This document shows, piece by piece, positions 1 through 6,889 of a stretch of DNA of 7,660 bases; position 1 is the stretch's first letter; every line of letters begins with the position of its first letter. The notes beneath the pieces are model-generated. The model had not been told where the DNA came from. It searched no databases and worked only from the letters and a program-made list of their open reading frames with translations. The DNA comes from Elusimicrobia bacterium RIFCSPLOWO2_01_FULL_59_12 (GTDB taxonomy: Bacteria; Elusimicrobiota; Elusimicrobia; 2-01-FULL-59-12): assembly GCA_001800075.1 (NCBI GenBank), contig MGUR01000053.1, forward strand, positions 136,432-144,091, read 5' to 3'. A program made the position numbers and the translations under genes.

Positions 1-75
1 CCGCCGCATCCTCGCTACCAATGCCTGACGTTGGACACCCTCCAGAATGTTGCCGAGGACCCATCTTTTGCGTAG
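1..75 (+). pseudogene. 3' end of a truncated reading frame, probably N-terminal part of an AAA/DUF4143-type ATPase
   Basis: Frame 1 is open from the window edge to a TAG at 73-75 and ends with the residues RYQCLTLDTLQNVAEDPSFA. The pattern RY..LTLD......AEDP.F resembles the segment that follows the Walker A region in AAA_14/DUF4143 ATPases, where a 'RYvtLDd...a..DP..F' string leads into the Walker B strand. In an intact protein several hundred residues would follow; here the frame stops at once. The stop lies inside the leftmost copy of the intergenic repeat, which suggests the gene was cut at the repeat. The C-terminal part of the same family lies at 6866-7306, beyond the giant gene. Only 24 residues are visible, so the family call is an inference supported mainly by that neighbour. 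It could instead be the normal end of an unrelated gene. Confidence 0.45.
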
Positions 76-139
76 GCATTCCGGTCTTCAAAATTTAGCC
101 GTTCGATGGATAGATTCGTCGTCCTCCCTGTAACAGAAT
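62..139 (+). repeat. Intergenic repeat copy R1 (upstream of the giant gene)
   Basis: This copy aligns without gaps to the one at 7351-7411. Bases 79-107 match 25 of 29 positions, and 79-139 match 45 of 61 in total; many differences are transitions. The best conserved part is AAAATTTAGCC (90-100) followed by TTCGAT, and the aligned stretch ends at CAGAAT (134-139). Weaker similarity extends left to about 62 and overlaps the stop codon of the truncated frame. The element begins 84 bases before the start codon at 163. It may be a promoter or leader element, or a dispersed repeat; the sequence alone does not decide. Confidence 0.6.
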
Positions 140-145
140 AGGGAT

Positions 146-166
146 ATGAGGAGGGGGGAGGGATGA
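146..166 (+). promoter_or_regulatory. Ribosome binding site of the giant gene, overlapped by a 6-codon mini-ORF
   Basis: AGGAGG at 149-154 lies 8 bases before the ATG at 163 and is a near-ideal Shine-Dalgarno sequence, which fixes the start. The surrounding purine tract runs almost unbroken from 148 to 163. An ATG at 146-148 opens a short frame reading MRRGEG that stops with TGA at 164-166, giving an ATGA overlap with the main start. It includes two AGG arginine codons. The mini-ORF may simply be a by-product of the purine-rich binding site. Confidence 0.65.
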
Positions 167-240
167 CAACGCGCAGGGGTTTCAGCCTTTTGCTTGTCCT
201 GGTCGTTCTTCAGGAACAAGCGTCTCCCGTTCACGGCGCT
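163..240 (+). other. N-terminal signal-like segment of the giant protein
   Basis: Residues 1-26 show two arginines (R4, R5), then G6-F7-S8 and a hydrophobic run to L16, then a polar stretch ending VHGA. Three readings are possible. It could be a short Sec signal cleaved after G25. It could be a Tat signal, because TRRGFSL fits the (S/T)RRxF pattern. Or it could be a relict type IV prepilin signal, because RRG followed by FSLLLVLVV fits except that the usual glutamate at mature position 5 is leucine. The hydrophobic core of about nine residues is short for any of them. Export would be surprising for nucleotide-dependent domains. Confidence 0.5.
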
Positions 241-3200
241 CTCCCGTTGCGCTCAGTCCTTCCCGCCGTGGAAGCCTCCATCCCGCAAATCACCCAACAG
301 GCCATTCCTTCCACGCTTTTGACATTCCGTCATACGCTGATCCAACGGTATCCCTTCCTTTCAACCATGCTGAGGACTCTCTCCGTCTTGAAAAGCATTC
401 CTATTCCATTTGGAATGCAGGTCATCATCCCGGACGACCCCGTTGCGGCGCCGTCCCCGGCCGCGTCGAGGCCCGTACTCCCCAGGGCTCCCGTGGTTAC
501 ATTGTCCGGCATGGACCTTGAAATCCGACCGGGCGGTAACGTGTCGATTGATATCGGACGTCATCCGGCGCCGACAAAACGGAGCGCCATGGAAGATTTT
601 ATGGCGACCAACGGCTGGACGGCCGATGAAGGTGAATATATTGGCAATGAAAACAGTTCTCCCGAATCGCGTGACGGGCTCCTAGCACGAATTCCTCGGT
701 TGCGTGTATTGGGCGTCGACAAAGACCAATCCAAGATCATCCCGAAGGTGACGGGGATCGGCGTGGGTCCGGAGGCAACGCGTGTTGAGGTGATGCGCCT
801 TCTGGGCCTCCCCGACCGCCAGCTGCCCAAGTATGTTGGATTCGACGTGGATGATACACTCCTGGGGGTTAAGCCCACCGGTCAAAAAGAGGAATTAATG
901 GCGGACCGCCGGCCCCTCGCCGAAGCCCTGGCGGCGCTGTCGAGGAGGGGTGTTCAGCTCGTTTTCTTCAGCGATAACGATTCCGAGTTGACGGCGCACC
1001 GCATCGCCTATCCCCTGCACCAGTTGCTGCATGCCAACTCCGACGCCACAGGACACCCACTTGCTCCTCTGCGCTTTTATGCGAGTGGCATGGTATCCAA
1101 ATTTACGATCGATCTGGCGCGCCCCTACGAGCAGGCTTCTACTCCGGATGAAGCCTATGGGAAAAAGTACATGCTGTCTCCGCCCGTTGTTCGAGCCCTT
1201 CGAGACATTGTGGGTCATGTGGACGATCATGCAGGGACCTTGTACCCGGCGGGGGTGATCGGGGACTATTACACAAATCGGCTCGCCATGCTTGTTGAAG
1301 GAAAGTATGTCTTACGCCCTGAGGTGGCACAACACTATCCCAAGTTCAAGCCGGGTCAGACCCCTTCCGGTCATGTATTGCCTCCGCAGATTCAGCTGCG
1401 TGATTTTGCAGGGGACGGGAAAGCCGCACAATTGGCCATCATGCCTATTCCTTCCCTCAAGATAGATGCGGAGGGGCTTGGCCCGGGGGACTTGGATGAG
1501 CGGGCTCTTCTGACCGAGAGACTTGCGGAATCGATTCGGTCCTGGGAAAGGGAGCGCCTGGCGATACAGTCCAAGCGCCGTCAGGATGAAGAGTTGATCG
1601 GCCGGGCTCTGAGCGACCGTACTTTTGTTGACTCGCGTATGCTGCAGAACCTTCGAACCCTGATGGGCGTGGACGATCTTGTGAGTGCCCAGAATATTCC
1701 GGAGCAACACGAAGTCGCTTTGGAGCGCGCCTATCGCGCGCTAAATACCATCCACAGCAAACTCCAAAAGCGTGAATTAAGCCTGGATAGCGTTACCCAG
1801 GAGACATTTAACGCTTCGTTCGGAGTTAAACCGGTCATTTTGGCGGGGGGACACGGCGCTCGTTTTTCGAGTTTTATGAACAAGGCTTTTGCACGGTCCG
1901 GACTGCGAAAAACAAACATTGCACATGCCATCGAAGGTGCCTATTGTACGCCGGGGATCAAGCGGACGGTGCTTCTGGCAGAAAGCCTTGTCGGACTCCT
2001 GGTGCAAGACCGTTATATCCAGGGGTATGATGCCAAGAAACATGTTTTCATCGTTGATCCGACTGTTTGGACGTGTCAGACGAATCAACGCGCCCGCCGC
2101 ATTGAACCGGACGTTCTGGATCCTGAAAAAACGCGGTATTTGTTAAGCCTGAACCCAGCTGAATTCGATTTGGTGTACAGTCCCTCCCTGGGACATGGCG
2201 ACGCACTAATGAACGTCGCTGAACTCCTTCCTTCAAGACATCTCCCCGAATACCTTCAAATGGGATTTGGCGAAATGGGGACGGTTATCATGCCGCACTT
2301 TTCCAATGCATCCTTCATTGCCTACCTGGAAATCGTGGGGAAAGATCTGGACGCGGTGGCCGGCGGCCGGCTCGCTCACGGGCAGATCGTGGACAAGGGC
2401 CATTTCTTCTTTAACGGGAACCGCGAGGAACTGATCGCCATGCAGGATTGGGAACAGATCCCACACAAGGAATTCATCAGAGAGGGCGACCGGGTCGTGG
2501 ATCAACTGGCCAAATCCCTGGAGTCACTCGAGTTGGCTCTGTCTGGAATGCCCCAGGATCCATCCAAACGCAGGCAGCACATCCAAAACCTGCGCCGTGA
2601 CTACCCCTATTTTACCATCAGTGATCAAGGGGTGCTTTTTAGCCACCAAACTTTGAGCGAGGCATTTAGAGCAATCCGTTTATGGCCATCGTTGTCCGCT
2701 CATCAGAAATCAAAGTGGCTGCAGCATTTTGCCATCTCGGAGGATCCTCTGACAGGGAAGGCTGATTTCCTGGTTCCCTCTAATACCGGGATCTTTCGGA
2801 CCTCCGTTGTTAGAAAATTAATTCCAGTCACCAGGAGGCTTTTTGTCAAAGGTCATTTTCATGACCACGATTCCCATGCCGCGGGCACAGGAGATCTTCG
2901 TGAAATAAACCACTTTTGGGGAATTGATCCCAAGGGGGGGCAGACAAAAACACTGGCTTGGAATCTAATTCGACTCGTGGCGGAGCGTTCGAGAAAAGCA
3001 GGGCAGGGCGCCCGGGTGGGATTTGTTGATGTGGGAGAGGCGCCCGCAAGTATAAAAGATGCTCCTCGTCAGCTGGAGTTCGCCGATTCAGCGCCCAGCG
3101 AGCGGAGAGCGCCGGTCATTCGGGAAGTGACCTTGACGGAGGAAGACGCGGCGATCTATCACAGGGCGGAAACCTTGCTACGCACCGGCCCTGAAAACAT

Positions 3201-6200
3201 TCACACCATCGCGGAGGATTTGTGGAACGATCCCGCAAGGTTCAGGCGATTAATTAGAGCTTTGTTGGATACGTCTCATAACCAAGAGTGGCAGGGAGCG
3301 TTGGTGGGATGGTTGCTGGACAGGGTGAAGGCGACTGGCATTACGCCATTAAACGGGTACGCGGAACAACTACTTGTGGATGCAATCGACGCGGGACAGC
3401 TAGACCCGGCGATCTCGCCGGAAGGCGGTCAATTGCTGGCACATCTGGAGGCAACGGCCCGACACCCGGACCGGGACTATATCGTTCGGCGTTTCCGCGT
3501 CAACCGACAAACTGTCCAGGAAAAAATCCGGCAGCGGCGAGAAGATCTGTTGAAGATTGCCGGAGGGGACGTCCGAAAACTGGATGAGCTCCTGCGGCGA
3601 AATTTTATAAAAACTAAATCTACTCTCGCGATTTTGGTAAGCGACAACGAGATATGGAATCCCGCGCGTGAAGGCCGCCACTCTCCCATCAAGTCGCCTG
3701 AGGCATTTATGCTCACGGGTGGCAATAGCGGCAATTTCTTTGTCAGCGTTTTACCGGAGATCATCGGCATGACCCCTCCCACACGGGAGGTGCGGCTTAA
3801 TTCCGTCATCGGTCTTTCCCCGTACGATGATGGGGGCGGGACCCGGCGAGTAGTTCAAGAGATGCTTCCGATCTTCGGACCGATCCCGCCTCCCGGTGAT
3901 GAAATCAATGTGATGTCAGGCTTGACGACTCAAAGGAAGCGGTGGATTCTACGTTCCAGAACAGATAAACATTTTAAAGGGCCCTTAAAACCCCTGGTTT
4001 TAGAACGACTCCAATCAATGACAGACAATGTGGATGATCAGGGGGATCCGTTAATTACAGAACCCTTGGAGGACGACTGGGTTACATTCTGCCACCATCT
4101 TTTGAGGGCCGTTGAATTCGTGGACGAGCATTTTATCGTGACGGGGAGGTTGTCCGCCAATGGAAACTCCATCGGGAATTTCTTCAACCTCGGCATGAAA
4201 ATACTGGGCGGCGCCTATGACGAAGCGAATAAGAAGTTAGATGTTCAGAAATATTCGGCCGTAGTCCAGGATATGCTCCATCTGCTCGGTGTGGGAGATT
4301 TGCATATCGTTAACAGCAGCTATGATCCCGGCACCCTCTTTGCGCTTCTGGAAGCGCCGGAAATTCATATTGGAGATGCGCAGCGCTGTCTGGACGCCCC
4401 TCTGATCAAACAAGGTGAATTTTTATTAGCCGGCGAACGCGTCCGCATCACGGGAACGCCGGGCGATATTCATTTGCGGATCAGAGACTACGACCTCCAT
4501 CTCCAGGAGCGTTTCGGGTCCGTCATTCACCCGGGGACGAGTGACACCTATGTGACGGTGGAGGACCCTCTTGGAAGAAAAAGCGAGATGCGCCTTGGAA
4601 CGAGCGGGATGGGACAACCGGTGGACTTGGGGAGTGTTTCCCTGAAGTTGAAGGGAAGGCTCGTCATCGAGCAAACAAAAATTACGGAAAATGTCCATAT
4701 TTCGCCTATCGTCGACGTCGGTCTGGTGGAAGGGGTGCGTCCCAAAGCCAATGCGGAATATGTGGATCTACTGATGAGAACGAATGAATTGGTCATGCTG
4801 GGGCCGGGGAGCTATGTGACGAGCCTGATGCCTGAATTGCTCTCGCCGGAAATCGTCGAAGCGCTCAAGAGGCGCCGCCGTTCGGGAAAACCGACCCTGT
4901 TGATCGTTAATCCGTATCGGGACAATGAAACGGTCAATGCGACGTTCGGGCGCATGATCCGCATGGTCGAGAGAGTCTCAAAAAGCCGTTTTGAGGAACT
5001 GTTCACCCATATCGTCGCTAATGACATGGTGGCCGTTGCGAGGTTGGCAATGGGAGAGGACAAAGATCAAGTGAACACGGTCTATCGCATGTTGGAGCAT
5101 ATGGATGAAATGTCTTTGAGGCTTCGGGAACCACAGAAAGAGCAAGTGGCCAGCTTTTCGAAATGGGCCAAGTACTCGCGGGGCGTGATGGGAGCCACGC
5201 CTGAGGAAGTCAGTCACTTGAGGCGCATGATGTCGGCGGGAGGCATCCCCAGTTTGTATGAATTTGAGGACATCGCATGGTTGAAAAAAGAAATGGTTCG
5301 CCGCGGCGTCCGCATGGTCCTTCAGCCGATGGTCGCCATGACCCGTCGCGAGGTGCGTGAAAGCGGGGCCGCGGGTTTTGAGGATGCGGTCGGTTTCGAC
5401 AGGGGCATATTAGGAGAAATCTTAAATGACACGCTCTTGGAAGTCTCCCGAAAATCGGAAATCTACAAGCAACTCTTGCTTCTGTTCGGTCAGGAAGATT
5501 ATGTATTAAGTTCTGAAATTCAGCGCATGATGGGTCTGTTTCCCACCTGGACACACCGGGAGGTGCTTGGGAAAATGCACGAATGGTGGGTGCAGCGTAA
5601 TTGGCTTAGCAATACTCCCGTAATTACTCCCGAGGAGGTCGCGAATTTCCCCACGCCGCGGGTGATCGTATCGAATGTCGCCTACACACTTCTTTGGATG
5701 GAGTCATCGGGTCGCATGAAAGATGTAGGAAAAGAATTAATCGAGGCCGTCAACCTATACTTGAAGATGGGCGGAGCCCTGGTGCTCTGGAGCGGGCTCT
5801 CTGCCAAAACCATGGACAATAAAATAAGTCAGCATATCGATCCGGATTTGCGGCGGCGCATCGTTTTGGCGGCCAGCGGCGGCGCGGAAATTCTTGGGTA
5901 TGACAAACGCGGCGTGCTGATCCCAAAGCCACTTTATGCGCAGCGTGCGTTCCCTAAGCGGGAGCGAGATATCCGCGACGCCATCGTCAAACGAGTGAGC
6001 CGCGAATTTGAGCTGGATAAACCGCTTAAGAGCCCAAGCGGAAAACTGTTGGATGAAGAGGTGGTTGTCGAAGAGCGTGGGGCGGAAGTCGCCATCGAAG
6101 CGACGGGGCGGGTGAATTTGCCGGTCAATGTGGTTCATATGTTGAACCGGCGTTTGGCGGCGCGCGGCTTGCAAAAATATCAGATTTGCAGGCAGGACGG

Positions 6201-6798
6201 GTATTATGATATCCGAAATTCGGTCATTGAACGACTGGAGGATTTGTTCGCTGAGGCCAACCTGTCTGTCAATATTATCCCAACCTTGCGCGGGAAAGGG
6301 GCGATCAATATCAGCGTGCTGACCTTAGCGGAAGCCTATCAAATATTATGGGGGAAAAAAATTCTTCAACGGTTGGCAGGAAAGGAGAAACTCAAGCCTG
6401 AGCAAGTGATGCTGCTGGGCCAGCGTAAGGAACAGTTGGGAGCTCTTGCGGACGGATCGCATGCGATCATTTTCAATGTTTTCCAATCTCCGGAACGTAT
6501 GCCCCCAGGGGTCCGGCTCTATCAGGGCCCCCCGGGGCCATTAGGGGTGGCTGAATTTCTCAAGCGATTAGTTGATAAGCGGGATGATGCATTGGGAACT
6601 CGCTCCCCAAATTTCGCCATCTTGGCGGCAATGATTCCCGTCATTTATTATTCATGGGCGCATATCTCCCCCGACGTGCTGCACTGTGCGGCCATCATGC
6701 CGTTTTCACTTCTTTCGTTTATCGCGAGCGGGGTTCTTCGGGGTTTCAGGTCAATGTCTCGCACCCATTCTCACCGTGCCCTATTTAATGCGGCATAA
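163..6798 (+). CDS. Giant multidomain protein: HAD phosphatase, nucleotidyltransferase, CofD/YvcK-like, degenerate HAD, C-terminal membrane segment
   Basis: The 2211-residue product is a fusion. Residues 1-26 form a signal-like segment (TRRGFSLLLVLVVL) with a possible cleavage site near VHG-A. Residues about 222-395 are a HAD hydrolase domain, 447-484 a charged probable coiled coil, and about 553-960 a nucleotidyltransferase. Residues 975-1150 are a helical linker, 1180-1726 a CofD/YvcK-like domain with an insertion, and 1727-1825 a second helical linker with a possible winged helix. Residues 1830-2140 are a second HAD-like domain lacking catalytic acids, and about 2151-2192 contain two hydrophobic stretches that could span a membrane. 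The start is set by AGGAGG 8 bases upstream. The frame is uninterrupted, so the fusion is real in this assembly. Family members of the individual domains are usually 200-450 residues and free-standing. A role in making or handling a nucleotide-activated sugar or phospho-metabolite is inferred; no substrate is evident. No terminator is visible after the stop. Confidence 0.93.
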   Translation: MTTRRGFSLLLVLVVLQEQASPVHGALPLRSVLPAVEASIPQITQQAIPSTLLTFRHTLIQRYPFLSTMLRTLSVLKSIPIPFGMQVIIPDDPVAAPSPAASRPVLPRAPVVTLSGMDLEIRPGGNVSIDIGRHPAPTKRSAMEDFMATNGWTADEGEYIGNENSSPESRDGLLARIPRLRVLGVDKDQSKIIPKVTGIGVGPEATRVEVMRLLGLPDRQLPKYVGFDVDDTLLGVKPTGQKEELMADRRPLAEALAALSRRGVQLVFFSDNDSELTAHRIAYPLHQLLHANSDATGHPLAPLRFYASGMVSKFTIDLARPYEQASTPDEAYGKKYMLSPPVVRALRDIVGHVDDHAGTLYPAGVIGDYYTNRLAMLVEGKYVLRPEVAQHYPKFKPGQTPSGHVLPPQIQLRDFAGDGKAAQLAIMPIPSLKIDAEGLGPGDLDERALLTERLAESIRSWERERLAIQSKRRQDEELIGRALSDRTFVDSRMLQNLRTLMGVDDLVSAQNIPEQHEVALERAYRALNTIHSKLQKRELSLDSVTQETFNASFGVKPVILAGGHGARFSSFMNKAFARSGLRKTNIAHAIEGAYCTPGIKRTVLLAESLVGLLVQDRYIQGYDAKKHVFIVDPTVWTCQTNQRARRIEPDVLDPEKTRYLLSLNPAEFDLVYSPSLGHGDALMNVAELLPSRHLPEYLQMGFGEMGTVIMPHFSNASFIAYLEIVGKDLDAVAGGRLAHGQIVDKGHFFFNGNREELIAMQDWEQIPHKEFIREGDRVVDQLAKSLESLELALSGMPQDPSKRRQHIQNLRRDYPYFTISDQGVLFSHQTLSEAFRAIRLWPSLSAHQKSKWLQHFAISEDPLTGKADFLVPSNTGIFRTSVVRKLIPVTRRLFVKGHFHDHDSHAAGTGDLREINHFWGIDPKGGQTKTLAWNLIRLVAERSRKAGQGARVGFVDVGEAPASIKDAPRQLEFADSAPSERRAPVIREVTLTEEDAAIYHRAETLLRTGPENIHTIAEDLWNDPARFRRLIRALLDTSHNQEWQGALVGWLLDRVKATGITPLNGYAEQLLVDAIDAGQLDPAISPEGGQLLAHLEATARHPDRDYIVRRFRVNRQTVQEKIRQRREDLLKIAGGDVRKLDELLRRNFIKTKSTLAILVSDNEIWNPAREGRHSPIKSPEAFMLTGGNSGNFFVSVLPEIIGMTPPTREVRLNSVIGLSPYDDGGGTRRVVQEMLPIFGPIPPPGDEINVMSGLTTQRKRWILRSRTDKHFKGPLKPLVLERLQSMTDNVDDQGDPLITEPLEDDWVTFCHHLLRAVEFVDEHFIVTGRLSANGNSIGNFFNLGMKILGGAYDEANKKLDVQKYSAVVQDMLHLLGVGDLHIVNSSYDPGTLFALLEAPEIHIGDAQRCLDAPLIKQGEFLLAGERVRITGTPGDIHLRIRDYDLHLQERFGSVIHPGTSDTYVTVEDPLGRKSEMRLGTSGMGQPVDLGSVSLKLKGRLVIEQTKITENVHISPIVDVGLVEGVRPKANAEYVDLLMRTNELVMLGPGSYVTSLMPELLSPEIVEALKRRRRSGKPTLLIVNPYRDNETVNATFGRMIRMVERVSKSRFEELFTHIVANDMVAVARLAMGEDKDQVNTVYRMLEHMDEMSLRLREPQKEQVASFSKWAKYSRGVMGATPEEVSHLRRMMSAGGIPSLYEFEDIAWLKKEMVRRGVRMVLQPMVAMTRREVRESGAAGFEDAVGFDRGILGEILNDTLLEVSRKSEIYKQLLLLFGQEDYVLSSEIQRMMGLFPTWTHREVLGKMHEWWVQRNWLSNTPVITPEEVANFPTPRVIVSNVAYTLLWMESSGRMKDVGKELIEAVNLYLKMGGALVLWSGLSAKTMDNKISQHIDPDLRRRIVLAASGGAEILGYDKRGVLIPKPLYAQRAFPKRERDIRDAIVKRVSREFELDKPLKSPSGKLLDEEVVVEERGAEVAIEATGRVNLPVNVVHMLNRRLAARGLQKYQICRQDGYYDIRNSVIERLEDLFAEANLSVNIIPTLRGKGAINISVLTLAEAYQILWGKKILQRLAGKEKLKPEQVMLLGQRKEQLGALADGSHAIIFNVFQSPERMPPGVRLYQGPPGPLGVAEFLKRLVDKRDDALGTRSPNFAILAAMIPVIYYSWAHISPDVLHCAAIMPFSLLSFIASGVLRGFRSMSRTHSHRALFNAA
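826..1347 (+). other. HAD-superfamily phosphohydrolase domain (residues about 222-395)
   Basis: Motif I is FDVDDTLL at residues 227-234, with D228 as the predicted nucleophile and D230 as the general acid/base. Motif II is the serine in VFFSDND (S270). A lysine pair at K334-K335 is a candidate for motif III. Motif IV is GDYYTNR from G367, with D368 as the probable magnesium ligand and asparagine (N372) where a second acid is often found. HAD enzymes of this type remove phosphate from small phosphorylated metabolites through an aspartyl-phosphate intermediate. All essential residues seem present, so this domain is probably active. The substrate cannot be told from these motifs. Confidence 0.8.
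1819..3042 (+). other. Nucleotidyltransferase domain resembling UDP-sugar pyrophosphorylases (residues about 553-960)
   Basis: The segment LAGGHGARF at 560-568 matches the LAGGxGxR phosphate-binding loop of GT-A nucleotidyltransferases. K574, soon after it, may play the part of the usual PK lysine. LGHGDAL at 676-682 resembles the GHGD signature of UTP:sugar-1-phosphate uridylyltransferases. SNTGIF around 873-878 matches the 'NTGi' strand of this fold. Near the end, FVDVGEAP at about 953-960 resembles the 'DvGt' segment. Such enzymes couple an NTP to a sugar 1-phosphate or a phosphorylated acid and release pyrophosphate. The domain is longer than a minimal one. UTP preference is inferred only from GHGD. 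Confidence 0.7.
3700..5340 (+). other. CofD/YvcK-like domain with an extra segment (residues about 1180-1726)
   Basis: Several signatures of this family occur in the expected order. LTGGNSGNF (1184-1192) stands where YvcK proteins have GGGTG. DDGGGTRR is at 1222-1229, PPGDEIN at 1243-1249, and GNSIGNF at 1334-1340 stands for the usual GHSxGN. LGPGSYVTS at 1546-1554 stands for LGPGSLYTS. NPYRDNET then follows where YvcK has 'N.mtqpGET'. Known relatives either transfer a phospholactyl or related group to a deazaflavin (CofD) or bind UDP-N-acetylglucosamine and control carbon flow and the cell wall (YvcK). The order and the LGPGS motif look closer to YvcK. Residues about 1398-1497 are an insertion absent from typical members, rich in alternating hydrophobic residues and probably beta-structured. 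Confidence 0.78.
5650..6582 (+). other. Degenerate HAD-like domain (residues about 1830-2140), probably not a phosphatase
   Basis: The layout follows HAD phosphatases of the sucrose or trehalose phosphate phosphatase and Cof type, but the catalytic acids are replaced. The motif I position reads SNVAYTLL at 1837-1844, against FDVDDTLL in the first HAD domain; N1838 and A1840 stand in for the nucleophile and acid/base aspartates. S1877 in LVLWSGL keeps motif II. AASGGAEI around 1903-1910 matches the 'aenGaei' strand, and K2045 may be motif III. The motif IV position reads LLGQRKEQ (G2086 onward), with Q2087 and Q2091 in place of the usual aspartates. It ends with a GPxGVAEFL-like helix. I infer a binding or structural role. 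Confidence 0.65.
6616..6741 (+). other. Two possible C-terminal membrane-spanning segments of the giant protein
   Basis: Residues about 2151-2166 (FAILAAMIPVIYYSWA) and 2172-2192 (ending SLLSFIASGVL) are hydrophobic, and the stretch between them is short and contains a proline. Arginines follow at 2193 and 2196, fitting a cytoplasmic flank. They would anchor the end of the protein in the membrane as a hairpin. The first stretch is short for a full span, so a single helix or a hydrophobic core element is also possible. Confidence 0.5.
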
Positions 6799-6820
6799 GA
6801 CTGAATTGTGATAACGAGTC

Positions 6821-6862
6821 CACGTTTTACCTGGGAACACCGGCCGTTAAATCTCAGCCCTT
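6821..6862 (+). repeat. Intergenic repeat copy R2 (after the giant gene)
   Basis: Aligned without gaps to the copy at 7334-7375, 32 of 42 bases match. They include twelve consecutive bases, CCGGCCGTTAAA (6840-6851), and a later block AGCCCTT (6856-6862). It lies 22 bases after the stop of the giant gene. Similarity ends at about the point where the ATPase remnant begins. Confidence 0.55.
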
Positions 6863-6889
6863 TTAAATTTAACTTTTAAAGTTAAAAGG
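6859..6889. repeat. 8-base perfect inverted repeat at the start of the ATPase remnant
   Basis: CCTTTTAA at 6859-6866 is repeated as TTAAAAGG at 6882-6889, with a 15-base spacer that is almost all A and T. No T-run follows, so it does not look like an intrinsic terminator. It overlaps the join between repeat R2 and the truncated coding sequence. It could be a protein binding site, a recombination scar, or chance in an AT-rich stretch. Confidence 0.3.

Noticed and set aside
62..139. R1 as a known riboswitch or RNA thermometer
   Set aside because: The pairing possible in R3 is not kept in R1, so there is no covariation support for a conserved RNA fold, and no known riboswitch core is recognisable.
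1312..1710. Minus-strand open frame of 132 codons
   Set aside because: It lies opposite the end of the first HAD domain and the coiled coil, with low-complexity composition typical of shadow frames.
2934..2940. Run of seven G residues as a possible frameshift or phase-variation site
   Set aside because: The main frame continues with sensible protein on both sides, so there is no sign of programmed or accidental frameshift.
3288..3587. Plus-strand open frame of 99 codons in another frame
   Set aside because: Its translation is rich in G, R and P, as out-of-frame readings of moderate-GC genes often are, and the main frame is clearly coding here.
5755..6174. Minus-strand open frame of 139 codons inside the giant gene
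   Set aside because: It is antisense to a region with clear HAD-like protein signal, its translation resembles no family I know, and no binding site marks its start.
6350..6361. G5A7 run as a possible slippage site
   Set aside because: The A-run is in the wrong phase for a classic -1 slippery heptamer, and recognisable protein continues in frame after it.
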